The notes beneath the pieces are model-generated. The model was given only the letters and a program-made list of their open reading frames with translations, was not told the origin of the DNA and did not search any database. A program made the position numbers and the translations under genes. From positions 56,336 through 76,992 of the forward strand of contig DNJC01000075.1 in NCBI GenBank assembly GCA_003490025.1: a stretch of 20,657 nucleotides of DNA. The letters are read 5' to 3'. This DNA is from Geobacter sp. GTDB lineage: Bacteria > Desulfobacterota > Desulfuromonadia > Geobacterales > Geobacteraceae. Below, one piece after another: positions 8,049-13,968 of this stretch (position 1 is the first letter of the stretch; each line of letters starts with the position of its first letter).

Positions 8049-8180
8049 CTCTCTACTCCCTCCTATCGGGTTGAAATGCAGGTTGAATCGAATTGCGGTG
8101 GTACTTCAGCCATTTCCGTTACTTTCCTTTTGGATGCCTCCTTATCCTCCTTTCCCTCGTGGTATCCGCAAATTGGACAC

Positions 8181-8218
8181 AAAAAAACCGGACCAAGTGC
8201 GGCAAGCTCTCGATCCGG
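8181..8218 (-). terminator. intrinsic terminator within the leader of phosphatase copy 1
   Basis: On the minus strand CCGGAUC (8218-8212) pairs with GGUCCGG (8194-8188) including one G-U pair. An inner stem GAGAGC/GCACUU has one mismatch, and the loop is UUGCC. Seven U follow (8187-8181). The sequence is before the gene rather than after one, which points to conditional termination of the phosphatase transcript. Confidence 0.7.
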
Positions 8219-8266
8219 GCTTTCAGGTTCCTGAAGGGAGAAGAATCAGGACTGCAAAGTACCCAG
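8181..8266 (-). promoter_or_regulatory. conserved structured 5' leader of phosphatase copy 1, candidate attenuator or riboswitch
   Basis: Read on the minus strand, this segment matches the leader at 13813-13896 almost base for base, although the DNA between each leader and its start codon does not match. The order is GGGUACUUU, then GCAG, a hairpin UCCUGA/UCAGGA with an 11-base loop, ACCUG, AAAGCCC, then the terminator hairpin and seven U. GGG and UUU can pair with CCC and AAA around the inner hairpin, and CAG with CUG, giving a long imperfect stem with a bulged AC and a UAC/G internal loop. The CCC is beside or within the 5' arm of the terminator, so the two folds would compete. About 130 bases separate it from the ATG at 8048. 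I do not recognise the class: it lacks the landmarks of GEMM, cobalamin, SAM, TPP or fluoride riboswitches. Confidence 0.65.
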
Positions 8267-8288
8267 TGATTTGATGCTGATTTAATGA

Positions 8289-8339
8289 ACTGACCGACCC
8301 TGCCGGTCCCCTCTCGGAGTCGGCATAAGGGTGGTCAGT
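8289..8339 (-). terminator. hairpin at the 3' end of the membrane-protein gene
   Basis: ACTGACC (8289-8295) pairs with GGTCAGT (8333-8339), and after one bulged base ACCCT (8297-8301) pairs with AGGGT (8328-8332). Inside, GCCG and CGGC can also pair. The stem includes the TGA stop of the membrane-protein gene (8335-8337). On the minus strand it is followed by TTCATTAAAT, only weakly U-rich. It likely ends the upstream operon just before the phosphatase leader. Confidence 0.45.
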
Positions 8340-8916
8340 CTTCAGTGGCGGTGGACGGAACCTTCGCCCTCAGGAATGAAATCAAGCTCCCCAGCATCAG
8401 GCAAAAGCCGAGCAGGGTGATGGGCGGCAACCCACCGTGCCACTTCTGGACCTGCAGCCAGCCGCCGTAACCCATGATGAGCAGATGGCTTGCCACCAGG
8501 GCGCAGGCCAGCGTGGTCAGGGACCGTCGAACGGCCGGCAGGATCTCGTCCGCCGCCAGCCGCCAGAAACAATAAACCGCCAGCACCCCCATGAGCAGCA
8601 TCCCTTCTCCCGTCAGGTTCAGCCGGTCACCCTCAAACCACTTGGCGAAATAGCCCTTGGAAAGGATGACCAGCGAGAGCAGGACGTGTACGAAAACCAG
8701 ATGCGAGCCTGCCCTGCTCCAGAAACGGTACCTGTCACCCTGGGTACGCATGAAGCCGAGCGATGCCAGGAACAGCGACACCGCCGCAGCGAGGGCTATC
8801 GATTTGTTCATCAGGTAGCCCGGCAGGTGGGTCAGCGAGACGTCTCCGAAGGCGGCATAGCGCATCACGGCGTAGGTGGTGGTGCATAGCAGCACGGTCA
8901 GAAGTTGCCTTATCAT
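8335..8916 (-). CDS. polytopic membrane protein, ferric-reductase-like cytochrome candidate, 193 aa
   Basis: The 193-residue product is mostly hydrophobic with about five or six membrane segments (approximately 5-20, 36-55, 69-86, 103-120, 130-148, 163-182). Histidines H72 and H77 fall in the third segment and H144 in the fifth, an arrangement reminiscent of the heme-binding helices of ferric-reductase-like membrane domains. The pattern RxxSHLVFVHVLLSLVIL, then YFAKWFEGDRLNLTGEG, is one I associate with that fold. This family call is moderate and heme binding is inference. ATG at 8916 has GAGGAG about 8 bases upstream; stop is TGA at 8335-8337. It follows the radical SAM gene by 139 bases on the same strand, with a palindromic repeat between. 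It could supply electrons to or anchor a product of that cassette, or be unrelated. Confidence 0.75.
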   Translation of the reverse strand: MIRQLLTVLLCTTTYAVMRYAAFGDVSLTHLPGYLMNKSIALAAAVSLFLASLGFMRTQGDRYRFWSRAGSHLVFVHVLLSLVILSKGYFAKWFEGDRLNLTGEGMLLMGVLAVYCFWRLAADEILPAVRRSLTTLACALVASHLLIMGYGGWLQVQKWHGGLPPITLLGFCLMLGSLISFLRAKVPSTATED

Positions 8917-8988
8917 CGTAGTCGCTCCTCATTTGCTGCCGGTTCCCCGGCCGTCACGGCATTTCATGAGTCCCCCCTCTCCCCCCGG

Positions 8989-9025
8989 CTCCCTCACCCC
9001 GACCCTCTCCCTGAGGGCGAGGGAG
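8989..9025. repeat. GC-rich palindromic repeat (CCCTCACCCC...GAGGG type) after the radical SAM gene
   Basis: CTCCCTC (8989-8995) is complementary to GAGGGAG (9019-9025), with an inner CCCTGAGGG. The sequence is of the CCTCACCCCGACCCTCTCCC class of short intergenic palindromes common in GC-rich proteobacterial genomes. A related but diverged element lies at 13915-13958. Its position 30 bases beyond the stop of the radical SAM gene suggests it also acts as a transcript end or processing site. Confidence 0.6.
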
Positions 9026-9055
9026 AGTTTATGGCCCTCAGGAGGGTCCATCTGT

Positions 9056-10204
9056 TCACTGCGCGCCGTCGGCAAAGGGGCACTCGGGATCGGGAGCGTA
9101 GCGATCGCCGGCGACGAAACGGGAGACGGCGCGGCACCCCCCCTTGCAGATGTCGAGGTAGCTGCAGGACCGGCAAGGCTCCGGCGCCCGGTCGATCCAG
9201 GTGCGCAGGCGCGACAGGTGGACCGAGCTGTTCCAGAGCTCGGGGAGTTCGAAGATGCTCTCCTCGCCGGCCAGGAACGAGCAGCCGGCGAACCGGCCGT
9301 CGGAGCGTACCCCCAGCAGAACGTTGCCTGCCTCGCAGCCGTACACCGAGAACTGCTCCATCAGGGTCTTGTCCGGCCGGTGCCAGCAGAACATCGGCAC
9401 GAAGGAGCAGTCGATCTTCGCCGGGACCGCGTGCTGCAGGGAAAGGTCCCTGATCATGGGATAGAACTCACGGTTCTGGGTCGGCGTGAGGCGTCGGTAG
9501 AAATAAGCCTGAGTCCCTCTTCCGGTCGGTTTGAGCCGCAGCAGTTCCAGATCGGTCAGCCCGCGCTCAGCGGCGAAGGAGAACACCCCTGGCAACCGGT
9601 CGAAGCTCTGCCGTGCCACGACGCAGTTCAGGCCGACTTTCACCCCGGCCTCAATCAGCAGGTCCACCCCCCGCACCGCCTGCCCGAGGGCGTCCTGGTC
9701 ACGGCCGCCCCCCTGCAGCGCGTCCATCCCGTCGATGCTGACGTTGACCTGGCCGAAGATGCTGCATTTTGCGGCGAACTCCCTGGTCATCGGCAGGCCG
9801 TTGGTTGTCAGGTTGGGGACCATGCCGCGGGCGCGGACATAGGAGGCGAGTTCGAAGAAGTCCGGACGCTCAAGCGCCTCCCCGCCGCCAAGCGCCATGT
9901 GAAATACGCCCATCCCTGCCAGCAGGTCGACCGCCTTGCGAAATTCCTCGCTGGACAGCTCGCCCGCATCCTTTTCCCCCGAATCCATGTAGCAGTGCCG
10001 GCATTTCAGGGAGCAGGCGTTGGTCACCGAGAAATGAACCTCCAGGGGGGCGGTGAGAAGAGACGTTTCCGGCTCCCCCCAGAGCGGACTCGGCTCGTGA
10101 CCCAGCCCTTGCATGAAGTCCCGGTCTACGTGCACCAGCAGGGGGGGATTCTCCAACGCCAGGATGCCGCCGAACGATTCCATGCGATGTTTCATTACGC
10201 TCAT
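9056..10204 (-). CDS. radical SAM/SPASM peptide-modifying enzyme, 382 aa
   Basis: The radical SAM cluster motif is C64-x3-C68-x2-C71 (TNACSLKCRHCY), followed by GGGEA (106-110), the SAM-binding strand, and NVSIDGMD (154-161). A complete seven-cysteine SPASM domain follows: C290, G303-x4-C308, then C344-x2-C347-x5-C353-x3-C357 and C375, expected to bind two auxiliary iron-sulfur clusters. SPASM enzymes typically modify ribosomal peptides or activate sulfatases. No sulfatase is present, but the gene overlaps a 71-residue peptide gene by ATGA (10201-10204), so that peptide is the obvious substrate candidate. The N-terminus (residues 5-35, ESFGGILALENPPLLVHVDR) precedes the radical SAM domain and may help recognise substrate. 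M4 is an alternative start. The chemistry performed (thioether, C-C link, epimerisation or other) cannot be read from sequence. Confidence 0.93.
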   Translation of the reverse strand: MSVMKHRMESFGGILALENPPLLVHVDRDFMQGLGHEPSPLWGEPETSLLTAPLEVHFSVTNACSLKCRHCYMDSGEKDAGELSSEEFRKAVDLLAGMGVFHMALGGGEALERPDFFELASYVRARGMVPNLTTNGLPMTREFAAKCSIFGQVNVSIDGMDALQGGGRDQDALGQAVRGVDLLIEAGVKVGLNCVVARQSFDRLPGVFSFAAERGLTDLELLRLKPTGRGTQAYFYRRLTPTQNREFYPMIRDLSLQHAVPAKIDCSFVPMFCWHRPDKTLMEQFSVYGCEAGNVLLGVRSDGRFAGCSFLAGEESIFELPELWNSSVHLSRLRTWIDRAPEPCRSCSYLDICKGGCRAVSRFVAGDRYAPDPECPFADGAQ

Positions 10205-10416
10205 TCCTGTTCCTCCGCGCTTTCCGGAGCGGGCCGATGCTGCGGCTCTTCCAGGGGGGTGCCGTCCTGTGCCTTCGCGGCACAGACGATTGCCGCAACC
10301 GTGTTGAAGAGCAGGGTGACCGCCGCACCTGCGGTGAAGAAGACGACTATATCGACGCCGACGCTGCTGGAGTTCGGGTTGTAGCCGGTTTTTATCTTCA
10401 GGATTCGTCCTTTCAT
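10201..10416 (-). CDS. small hydrophobic peptide, candidate substrate of the radical SAM/SPASM enzyme, 71 aa
   Basis: ATG at 10416-10414 has AAGGAAG upstream, and the frame ends in TGA overlapping the ATG of the radical SAM gene, so the pair is translationally coupled. The product has a basic N-terminus (MKGRILKIKT), then GYNPNSSSVG (11-20), a hydrophobic segment from about 21 to 47 with one cysteine (C45), and a Pro/Glu-rich acidic tail. The Asn/Pro/Ser-rich patch before the membrane-like segment, or the Val/Phe/Thr/Asn side chains in it, could be the modified region. No GG protease site or Cys-rich core is seen, so it is not a textbook sactipeptide or ranthipeptide. It may equally be a small membrane partner of the enzyme. 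The larger open frame upstream (to 10980) has only this part in a plausible context. Confidence 0.75.
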   Translation of the reverse strand: MKGRILKIKTGYNPNSSSVGVDIVVFFTAGAAVTLLFNTVAAIVCAAKAQDGTPLEEPQHRPAPESAEEQE

Positions 10417-10468
10417 TCGACTCACTTCCTTGATCGGAATAAGGGGCGTTGCGGTGGATTCGGTGTAG

Positions 10469-10488
10469 GGGCGAATCATCATTCGCCC
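10469..10488. repeat. short palindromic repeat GGGCGAAT-CATC-ATTCGCCC overlapping a gene end
   Basis: GGGCGAAT (10469-10476) and ATTCGCCC (10481-10488) form a perfect 8-bp stem around CATC. The TGA stop of the TPR/membrane gene (10481-10479) sits in the loop and arm. Sequences of the form TAGGGGCGAATnnTnATTCGCCC are, to my recollection, dispersed intergenic repeats in Geobacter-like genomes; that cannot be tested inside one window. Between genes of one operon it may serve as an RNA-processing or stabilising hairpin. Confidence 0.6.
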
Positions 10489-11690
10489 GACCTTGGCAAA
10501 GGGGGGCGAGTCGGGCCCCCTGCCGGCGGGGTTTGCCATTCCTCGGCCCAGTGCCGGTACTTGGCGCCGAAGGCGTCCAGGATCTTGGCGCCGTTTGGCT
10601 GGTGGATCAGGAACAGGTAGCAGACCGACGTGGTCATCAGCAGGGTGAGCACCGGGCTGAGCCAGCGGAGCGCCCGCGGCCGTTTGCGCCAGAACTCTCC
10701 CCTGGTCAGAAGCAGCAGCCAGCAGAGCACCGGCAGGTTGATGGCGGCCGCGATGTAAACCGCCGCGTCCGGGAAAAGAAACTCGTCGCCGCTGGTATCG
10801 ATGGCATAGAAGGACGGTATTCTGGCCGCGGAGAGCAGCAGCCAGAGGGCGGCCAAGATCAGGAAAGTTCGGATCGAGGCCCGGGTCATGCGCTGCCACG
10901 GCTTCATCAGAAAGACTGCCACCCAGAGGATCGCGACGATGCTCCAGGCGATGCCGCCCCAGGCACGGGTGAGCTGCCAATGGCGGCCGGCCTTCTGGCC
11001 GGCGAGCCGGTCGTCTACGGAGAATTGTGCGCCGGCGCTGCTGGAAAGGTTCCGGAAGGCCTGATAGCTTTCTTGACGCTTATCGAGGCGGGCATAGGCA
11101 TATCCCAACTCCCGCTGGACCTCGGCCTTCAGCAGGAAATCGGGATGTCTCGCCATCAGGGCCTCGAACTTCGCCACCATGACCTCGTCGCCCTCGTTGG
11201 CGAAACGAATGGTCTGATAGGTGGCGAAAGCCTGCTCCTGGTGCAGCAGCTTCTGGAGAGTTGCCAGTTTCTCCTTGTAAAAGGGGACCTGCTGAGGGTC
11301 GGCATATCGATCCAGGAACTCGCGGTGCCACTTGATCGCCTTGCCGACGTCGACCAGGTTGTTTTCATACAGGGTTCCCAGCATCTGCACGGCGTAGCGG
11401 CGAGCCTCGCTGTCGGGATGCTTCGCTGCGATTTCGAGGTTGCCGGCTGCGGCCTCGGCGTAGCGCCCTGCCAGGAAAGCCTGCTGGGCCTTCTTCTTCA
11501 AGCCGTCCGCCACGGGGTCCTCCTCCGCAGCGACTCCGGCGAGGGGGAACAAAAGCAAAACCCCGAAGAGAGCCAGGAGCAGAAAAGGGAACAGCTTAAA
11601 CTTCGGGCTGAAGGTGCCGGCATCGAGCCCGCCCGATGTCGCTTTCCTGTCACAGCGGAGCACCGAGGCACCCCGATTTGATTTTCCCAT
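10479..11690 (-). CDS. membrane protein with periplasmic TPR-like helical region, 403 aa
   Basis: An N-terminal hydrophobic segment (about 33-54, ending AGVAA before EEDP) acts as signal or anchor. Residues 58-235 are helical with repeat-like units (AQQAFLAGRYAEAAAGNLEIAA; ELGYAYARLDKRQESYQAFR), characteristic of TPR proteins. Four further membrane segments follow at about 244-262, 273-290, 309-328 and 345-362. The last 17 residues are Pro/Gly/Arg-rich and are encoded by a palindromic repeat that also provides the stop. ATG at 11690 is preferred because GGAAGGA lies upstream, although about 12 bases away; an earlier in-frame ATG at 11765 has no ribosome site. The peptide gene follows after 62 bases on the same strand, so this is probably the first gene of the peptide/radical SAM operon. 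A scaffold or export role is inference. Confidence 0.78.
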   Translation of the reverse strand: MGKSNRGASVLRCDRKATSGGLDAGTFSPKFKLFPFLLLALFGVLLLFPLAGVAAEEDPVADGLKKKAQQAFLAGRYAEAAAGNLEIAAKHPDSEARRYAVQMLGTLYENNLVDVGKAIKWHREFLDRYADPQQVPFYKEKLATLQKLLHQEQAFATYQTIRFANEGDEVMVAKFEALMARHPDFLLKAEVQRELGYAYARLDKRQESYQAFRNLSSSAGAQFSVDDRLAGQKAGRHWQLTRAWGGIAWSIVAILWVAVFLMKPWQRMTRASIRTFLILAALWLLLSAARIPSFYAIDTSGDEFLFPDAAVYIAAAINLPVLCWLLLLTRGEFWRKRPRALRWLSPVLTLLMTTSVCYLFLIHQPNGAKILDAFGAKYRHWAEEWQTPPAGGPTRPPLPRSGE

Positions 11691-12027
11691 AGCTATCGAG
11701 TCCTTCCTTTCCCCCCGACGCCGAACCGTTCGGATCTGCAGGTGCCGCAGCCGGTCATCGACCATGAGGCGCGGGTCACGGGATGGGCCATCTTAAACGG
11801 CCCATGTTTCATCCGTATGAGAGATATGTAAAAGTTTCGCAGTAATTTCCCTGCCGTTTACGAAAAAGACCCGGACCGGTGTGGTAACCCGGTCCGGGTC
11901 GTCTTTCAGCGCGGAGTCGTCAACCCCAATGACGCTGCGGCGTCTGTTGTATTTGGCGGGTATTGACACCGGGCGGAAAGAACTGCTGATGTGAACAAGA
12001 TCCCGTCGTCCCTTTGGTTTAGCAAAA
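11691..12027. other. intergenic region between phosphatase copy 2 and the TPR/membrane gene
   Basis: This 337-base gap holds, in minus-strand order, an untranslated tail of about 127 bases, a strong terminator (11863-11900), an AT-richer stretch (11806-11862) where the promoter of the peptide cassette is expected, and a second inverted repeat: ATGGGCC (11783-11789) with GGCCCAT (11799-11805), loop of 9 bases. The second repeat would lie in the 5' leader of the TPR gene or serve as an operator. I found no convincing -35/-10 pair and no small gene. Confidence 0.45.
11863..11900 (-). terminator. strong intrinsic terminator downstream of phosphatase copy 2
   Basis: GACCCGGACCGG (11868-11879) and CCGGTCCGGGTC (11889-11900) form a perfect 12-bp stem with a 9-base loop. 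On the minus strand five U follow immediately (11867-11863). It ends the phosphatase copy 2 transcript about 127 bases past its stop and separates it from the TPR/peptide/radical SAM cassette. On the plus strand GTCTTT follows the stem, but no plus-strand gene is present. Confidence 0.85.
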
Positions 12028-13701
12028 CTACCTTTTGGTGACGAACGAGAAGACCGGACTGGTGGTCGAGCCGTTCGCGTTGGTGGCGCTGACCTTCCAG
12101 TAGTACGTTATTCTGCTTCCCAGGGTGGCCGTGGCGGTGTAGGCGCTGGAGGTCAGCCCGGCGACGTTTACTTCCGGGGAGGAGAAGTCGCTGTTATCGT
12201 CCACGACGATGCTGTAGTTTGCGGCGTTCGCTGCATCGCTCCAGTCGAAGGAGGGAGTTTTCGATACGTTGGTCTTGTCGTTGCTGGGGGCAACCAGGCT
12301 GAAGCTCCCCGGGGGGGTGGCTCCCTGCACCGTGACGATCACCGTGTCGGTTGCGGTCGCGCCGTCGTTGTCGGTCACCGTAAGGGTGATGGTGTGGGTA
12401 CCGGCGGCGAGGGTCACGGCCGGGGTGGCGCCGGTGGCGATCTGTGTGGTCCCCTCTTTCCAGACGTAGGAGGAGATGGCGCCGTCCGAGTCGGAGCTGG
12501 CGGCGCCGTTCAGGGTGACGCTCTCTGAGCCGTTGCCGTCGCTGTCGGTGACGCTCTGGTCGGCGCCGGCATTGGCTACCGGCGGCTGGTTGCCGGTGCC
12601 GTGGTTGATGGCGATCGTCTCGATGACCGTGCCGTCGGCCCGGCGGGCGGTCATGGTGAGGGTGGTGTCCTGGACGTCGACCTCGGTGTAATGATAGGAC
12701 TTGTCCACCTTGACGATGTTGGGGTAGCCGGCATCCGGGGTGTACAGGGGCGCACCGCCGCCGCCGGTGGTGATGTAGTTTTTCGTTTCGACAAGGGCCC
12801 GGGCGTAGTTGTGGTTGTGGCCGTTGAGGATCAGGTCGACCCCGTACTGCTTGAAGAGGGGATGCAGGGCGCTCTGGATGCTGGTGTTGTTGGCATGGGT
12901 GCCGGCGCCCCAACCCGGCTCATGCTGCAGGATGACCTTCCACGGCTTGGTGGTGGAGGCGAGGTCGTTCACCAGCCAGTTGTACTGTGCCGAGCCGGCG
13001 GTGAAGGTGGCGTAGTTGTCGACCACGGTGAAGTGGACCGGGCCGTAATCGAAGGACCAGTAGTAGTTGGCGGCGTACGGGTAGGGGAAGTACTTCTTGT
13101 AGACCGCGCCGGTCCCCTCGTGGTTACCCCTGGCCCCGACCATCGGCACCTCGGCCTGGAGGGCGCGCATCTGCGGGTAGCTCCCCTCGGAGACGAAGTA
13201 ATGGGCGGTCCAGTCGCTCTCGGTATCGGAGCCGACAAAGTCGCCGTCGTGCAGCACGAGGGTCTGGTAGGCGGGGTCGGCGGCGTACTTGGAACGCATC
13301 CTGGCGGCCACCGTCTCATGGCTTGCCGGGTAGGTGCGGGAGTCGCCGTAGGCGAGGAATTTCAGCGCGGTGGCGCTTTGCTCGGGCGCGGTGCGGAAGG
13401 AACCGGCCCCGTAGCCTGCCACCTCGTAGTAGTACTTGGTGCCCGGCTGCAGCCCGGTGATGGTGTACTTGTGCTGGGAATCGGCGCCGTAGACCCCGAC
13501 CGTGGCCTGTCCCAGGCTGTAGGCGGTGTCGGTGCCCCAGCGCAGCGTGTTGGACTCGGTCGCGTCGGTCTGCCAGAGCACCGACATCGACGTGTTGGAG
13601 CCCTCGAACATCAGGTATGGCGCTTTCCTTATGCCGGCGAATGCCGCCGTGGCGCACAAAAGGACCAGCATGACGCAGAGACTTCTTAAAGCTGTTTTCA
13701 T
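12028..13701 (-). CDS. secreted purple-acid-phosphatase-like metallophosphoesterase with PKD and FN3-like domains (copy 2), 557 aa
   Basis: This is a paralogue of the gene at 6108-8048. Signal peptide 1-22 (CATAAFA) is followed by the same purple-acid-phosphatase N-terminal domain and the same metal-binding set one residue earlier: D120, GD 153-154, GNHE with H194, H260 in HEPGW, and GHNHNY with H295 and H297. By eye there are about 39 differences in about 437 residues from the mature N-terminus through the PKD domain. After the PKD domain the sequences part company: here the last 90 or so residues form a fibronectin type III-like domain (PSFDWSDA, YSIVVDD, TYYWKVSATN). The frame is open to 13842, but ATG at 13701 has AAAGGAGG upstream and aligns with the copy 1 start. 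The leader with terminator at 13813-13896 precedes it. Predicted extracellular phosphoesterase, substrate unknown. Confidence 0.92.
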   Translation of the reverse strand: MKTALRSLCVMLVLLCATAAFAGIRKAPYLMFEGSNTSMSVLWQTDATESNTLRWGTDTAYSLGQATVGVYGADSQHKYTITGLQPGTKYYYEVAGYGAGSFRTAPEQSATALKFLAYGDSRTYPASHETVAARMRSKYAADPAYQTLVLHDGDFVGSDTESDWTAHYFVSEGSYPQMRALQAEVPMVGARGNHEGTGAVYKKYFPYPYAANYYWSFDYGPVHFTVVDNYATFTAGSAQYNWLVNDLASTTKPWKVILQHEPGWGAGTHANNTSIQSALHPLFKQYGVDLILNGHNHNYARALVETKNYITTGGGGAPLYTPDAGYPNIVKVDKSYHYTEVDVQDTTLTMTARRADGTVIETIAINHGTGNQPPVANAGADQSVTDSDGNGSESVTLNGAASSDSDGAISSYVWKEGTTQIATGATPAVTLAAGTHTITLTVTDNDGATATDTVIVTVQGATPPGSFSLVAPSNDKTNVSKTPSFDWSDAANAANYSIVVDDNSDFSSPEVNVAGLTSSAYTATATLGSRITYYWKVSATNANGSTTSPVFSFVTKR

Positions 13702-13812
13702 CTTTTTTCCTCCTTTGGGATAAAAATCACTCGAAAACCAAAAACTGCACCGGACACTCCCCCTTCGACAACCCCTTCTCACCCCCTTTCGTGCTTGCCA
13801 GCCTTGAGATCC

Positions 13813-13858
13813 AAAAAAAATAGCCCGAACCAAGAGCGGCATGCTCCCAATTCGGGCT
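13813..13858 (-). terminator. intrinsic terminator within the leader of phosphatase copy 2
   Basis: On the minus strand AGCCCGAA (13858-13851), UU, GGGAGC pair with GCUCUU, GG, UUCGGGCU (ending 13822). This is a nearly continuous 16-bp stem with some G-U pairs and the loop AUGCC. After one A, eight U follow (13820-13813). It is one of the most convincing intrinsic terminators in the window, yet it lies between promoter region and gene, implying attenuation. Confidence 0.8.
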
Positions 13859-13896
13859 TCCAGGTTCCTGTTGAATCAGGACTGCGAAGTACCCGT
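13813..13896 (-). promoter_or_regulatory. conserved structured 5' leader of phosphatase copy 2, candidate attenuator or riboswitch
   Basis: This is the second copy of the leader at 8181-8266. On the minus strand it reads CGGGUACUUC, GCAG, a UCCUG/CAGGA hairpin with a shorter loop than in copy 1, ACCUG, GAAGCCCG, then the terminator. CGGG pairs with CCCG and UUC with GAA. In copy 1 the corresponding bases are UUU and AAA, so a U-A pair is replaced by C-G at the same place. The terminator stem also has a compensating G-C to A-U change. The inner hairpin loop varies in length. These are the marks of selection on RNA structure. The CCCG is shared between the upstream pairing and the terminator, so the folds exclude each other. 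About 110 bases lie between the element and the ATG. Ligand unknown. Confidence 0.68.
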
Positions 13897-13914
13897 TGCT
13901 CTATGATGTTTTTC

Positions 13915-13958
13915 CCCCGACCCCCAGTCCCTCGCCGCCGGGGGAGGGGGCGAGGGGC
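13915..13958. repeat. GC-rich palindromic repeat downstream of the 367-aa exported protein gene
   Basis: CCCCCAGTCCCTCGCC (from 13921) is broadly complementary to GGGGGAGGGGGCGAGGGG (up to 13957). It resembles the repeat at 8989-9025 in composition and layout, though diverged. It lies within 60 bases beyond the stop of the gene at 13969. On the minus strand it is followed by AAAAA rather than U, so it is not a classical terminator in that direction. Confidence 0.5.
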
Positions 13959-13968
13959 TTATCCCCGG

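Noticed and set aside
8181..8266. Leader as a GEMM (cyclic dinucleotide) riboswitch, common in Geobacter relatives
   Set aside because: The conserved GEMM strings (GGCAAA, GACGCAAAGC, GGUAGC) and the GNRA tetraloop with its receptor are absent.
10417..10980. Upstream extension of the small peptide frame to 259 residues
   Set aside because: The extension is a frame-shadow of the TPR/membrane gene (Arg/Pro/His/Ala-rich); AAGGAAG supports the ATG at 10416.
11600..11690. Plus-strand text resembling the spurious ORF strings often seen opposite tRNA genes (AGIEPAR-like)
   Set aside because: No tRNA cloverleaf, T-arm or CCA end can be built on either strand; it lies inside the N-terminal coding region of the TPR/membrane gene.
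13702..13842. Upstream extension of phosphatase copy 2 (47 extra residues)
   Set aside because: It would translate the leader region, has no ribosome site, and would place 47 residues before a clean signal peptide; copy 1 aligns with the ATG at 13701.
8989..13958. GC-rich palindromes as ends of a mobile element
   Set aside because: The two elements are diverged, of the widespread intergenic type, and no transposase or target-site duplication is visible.
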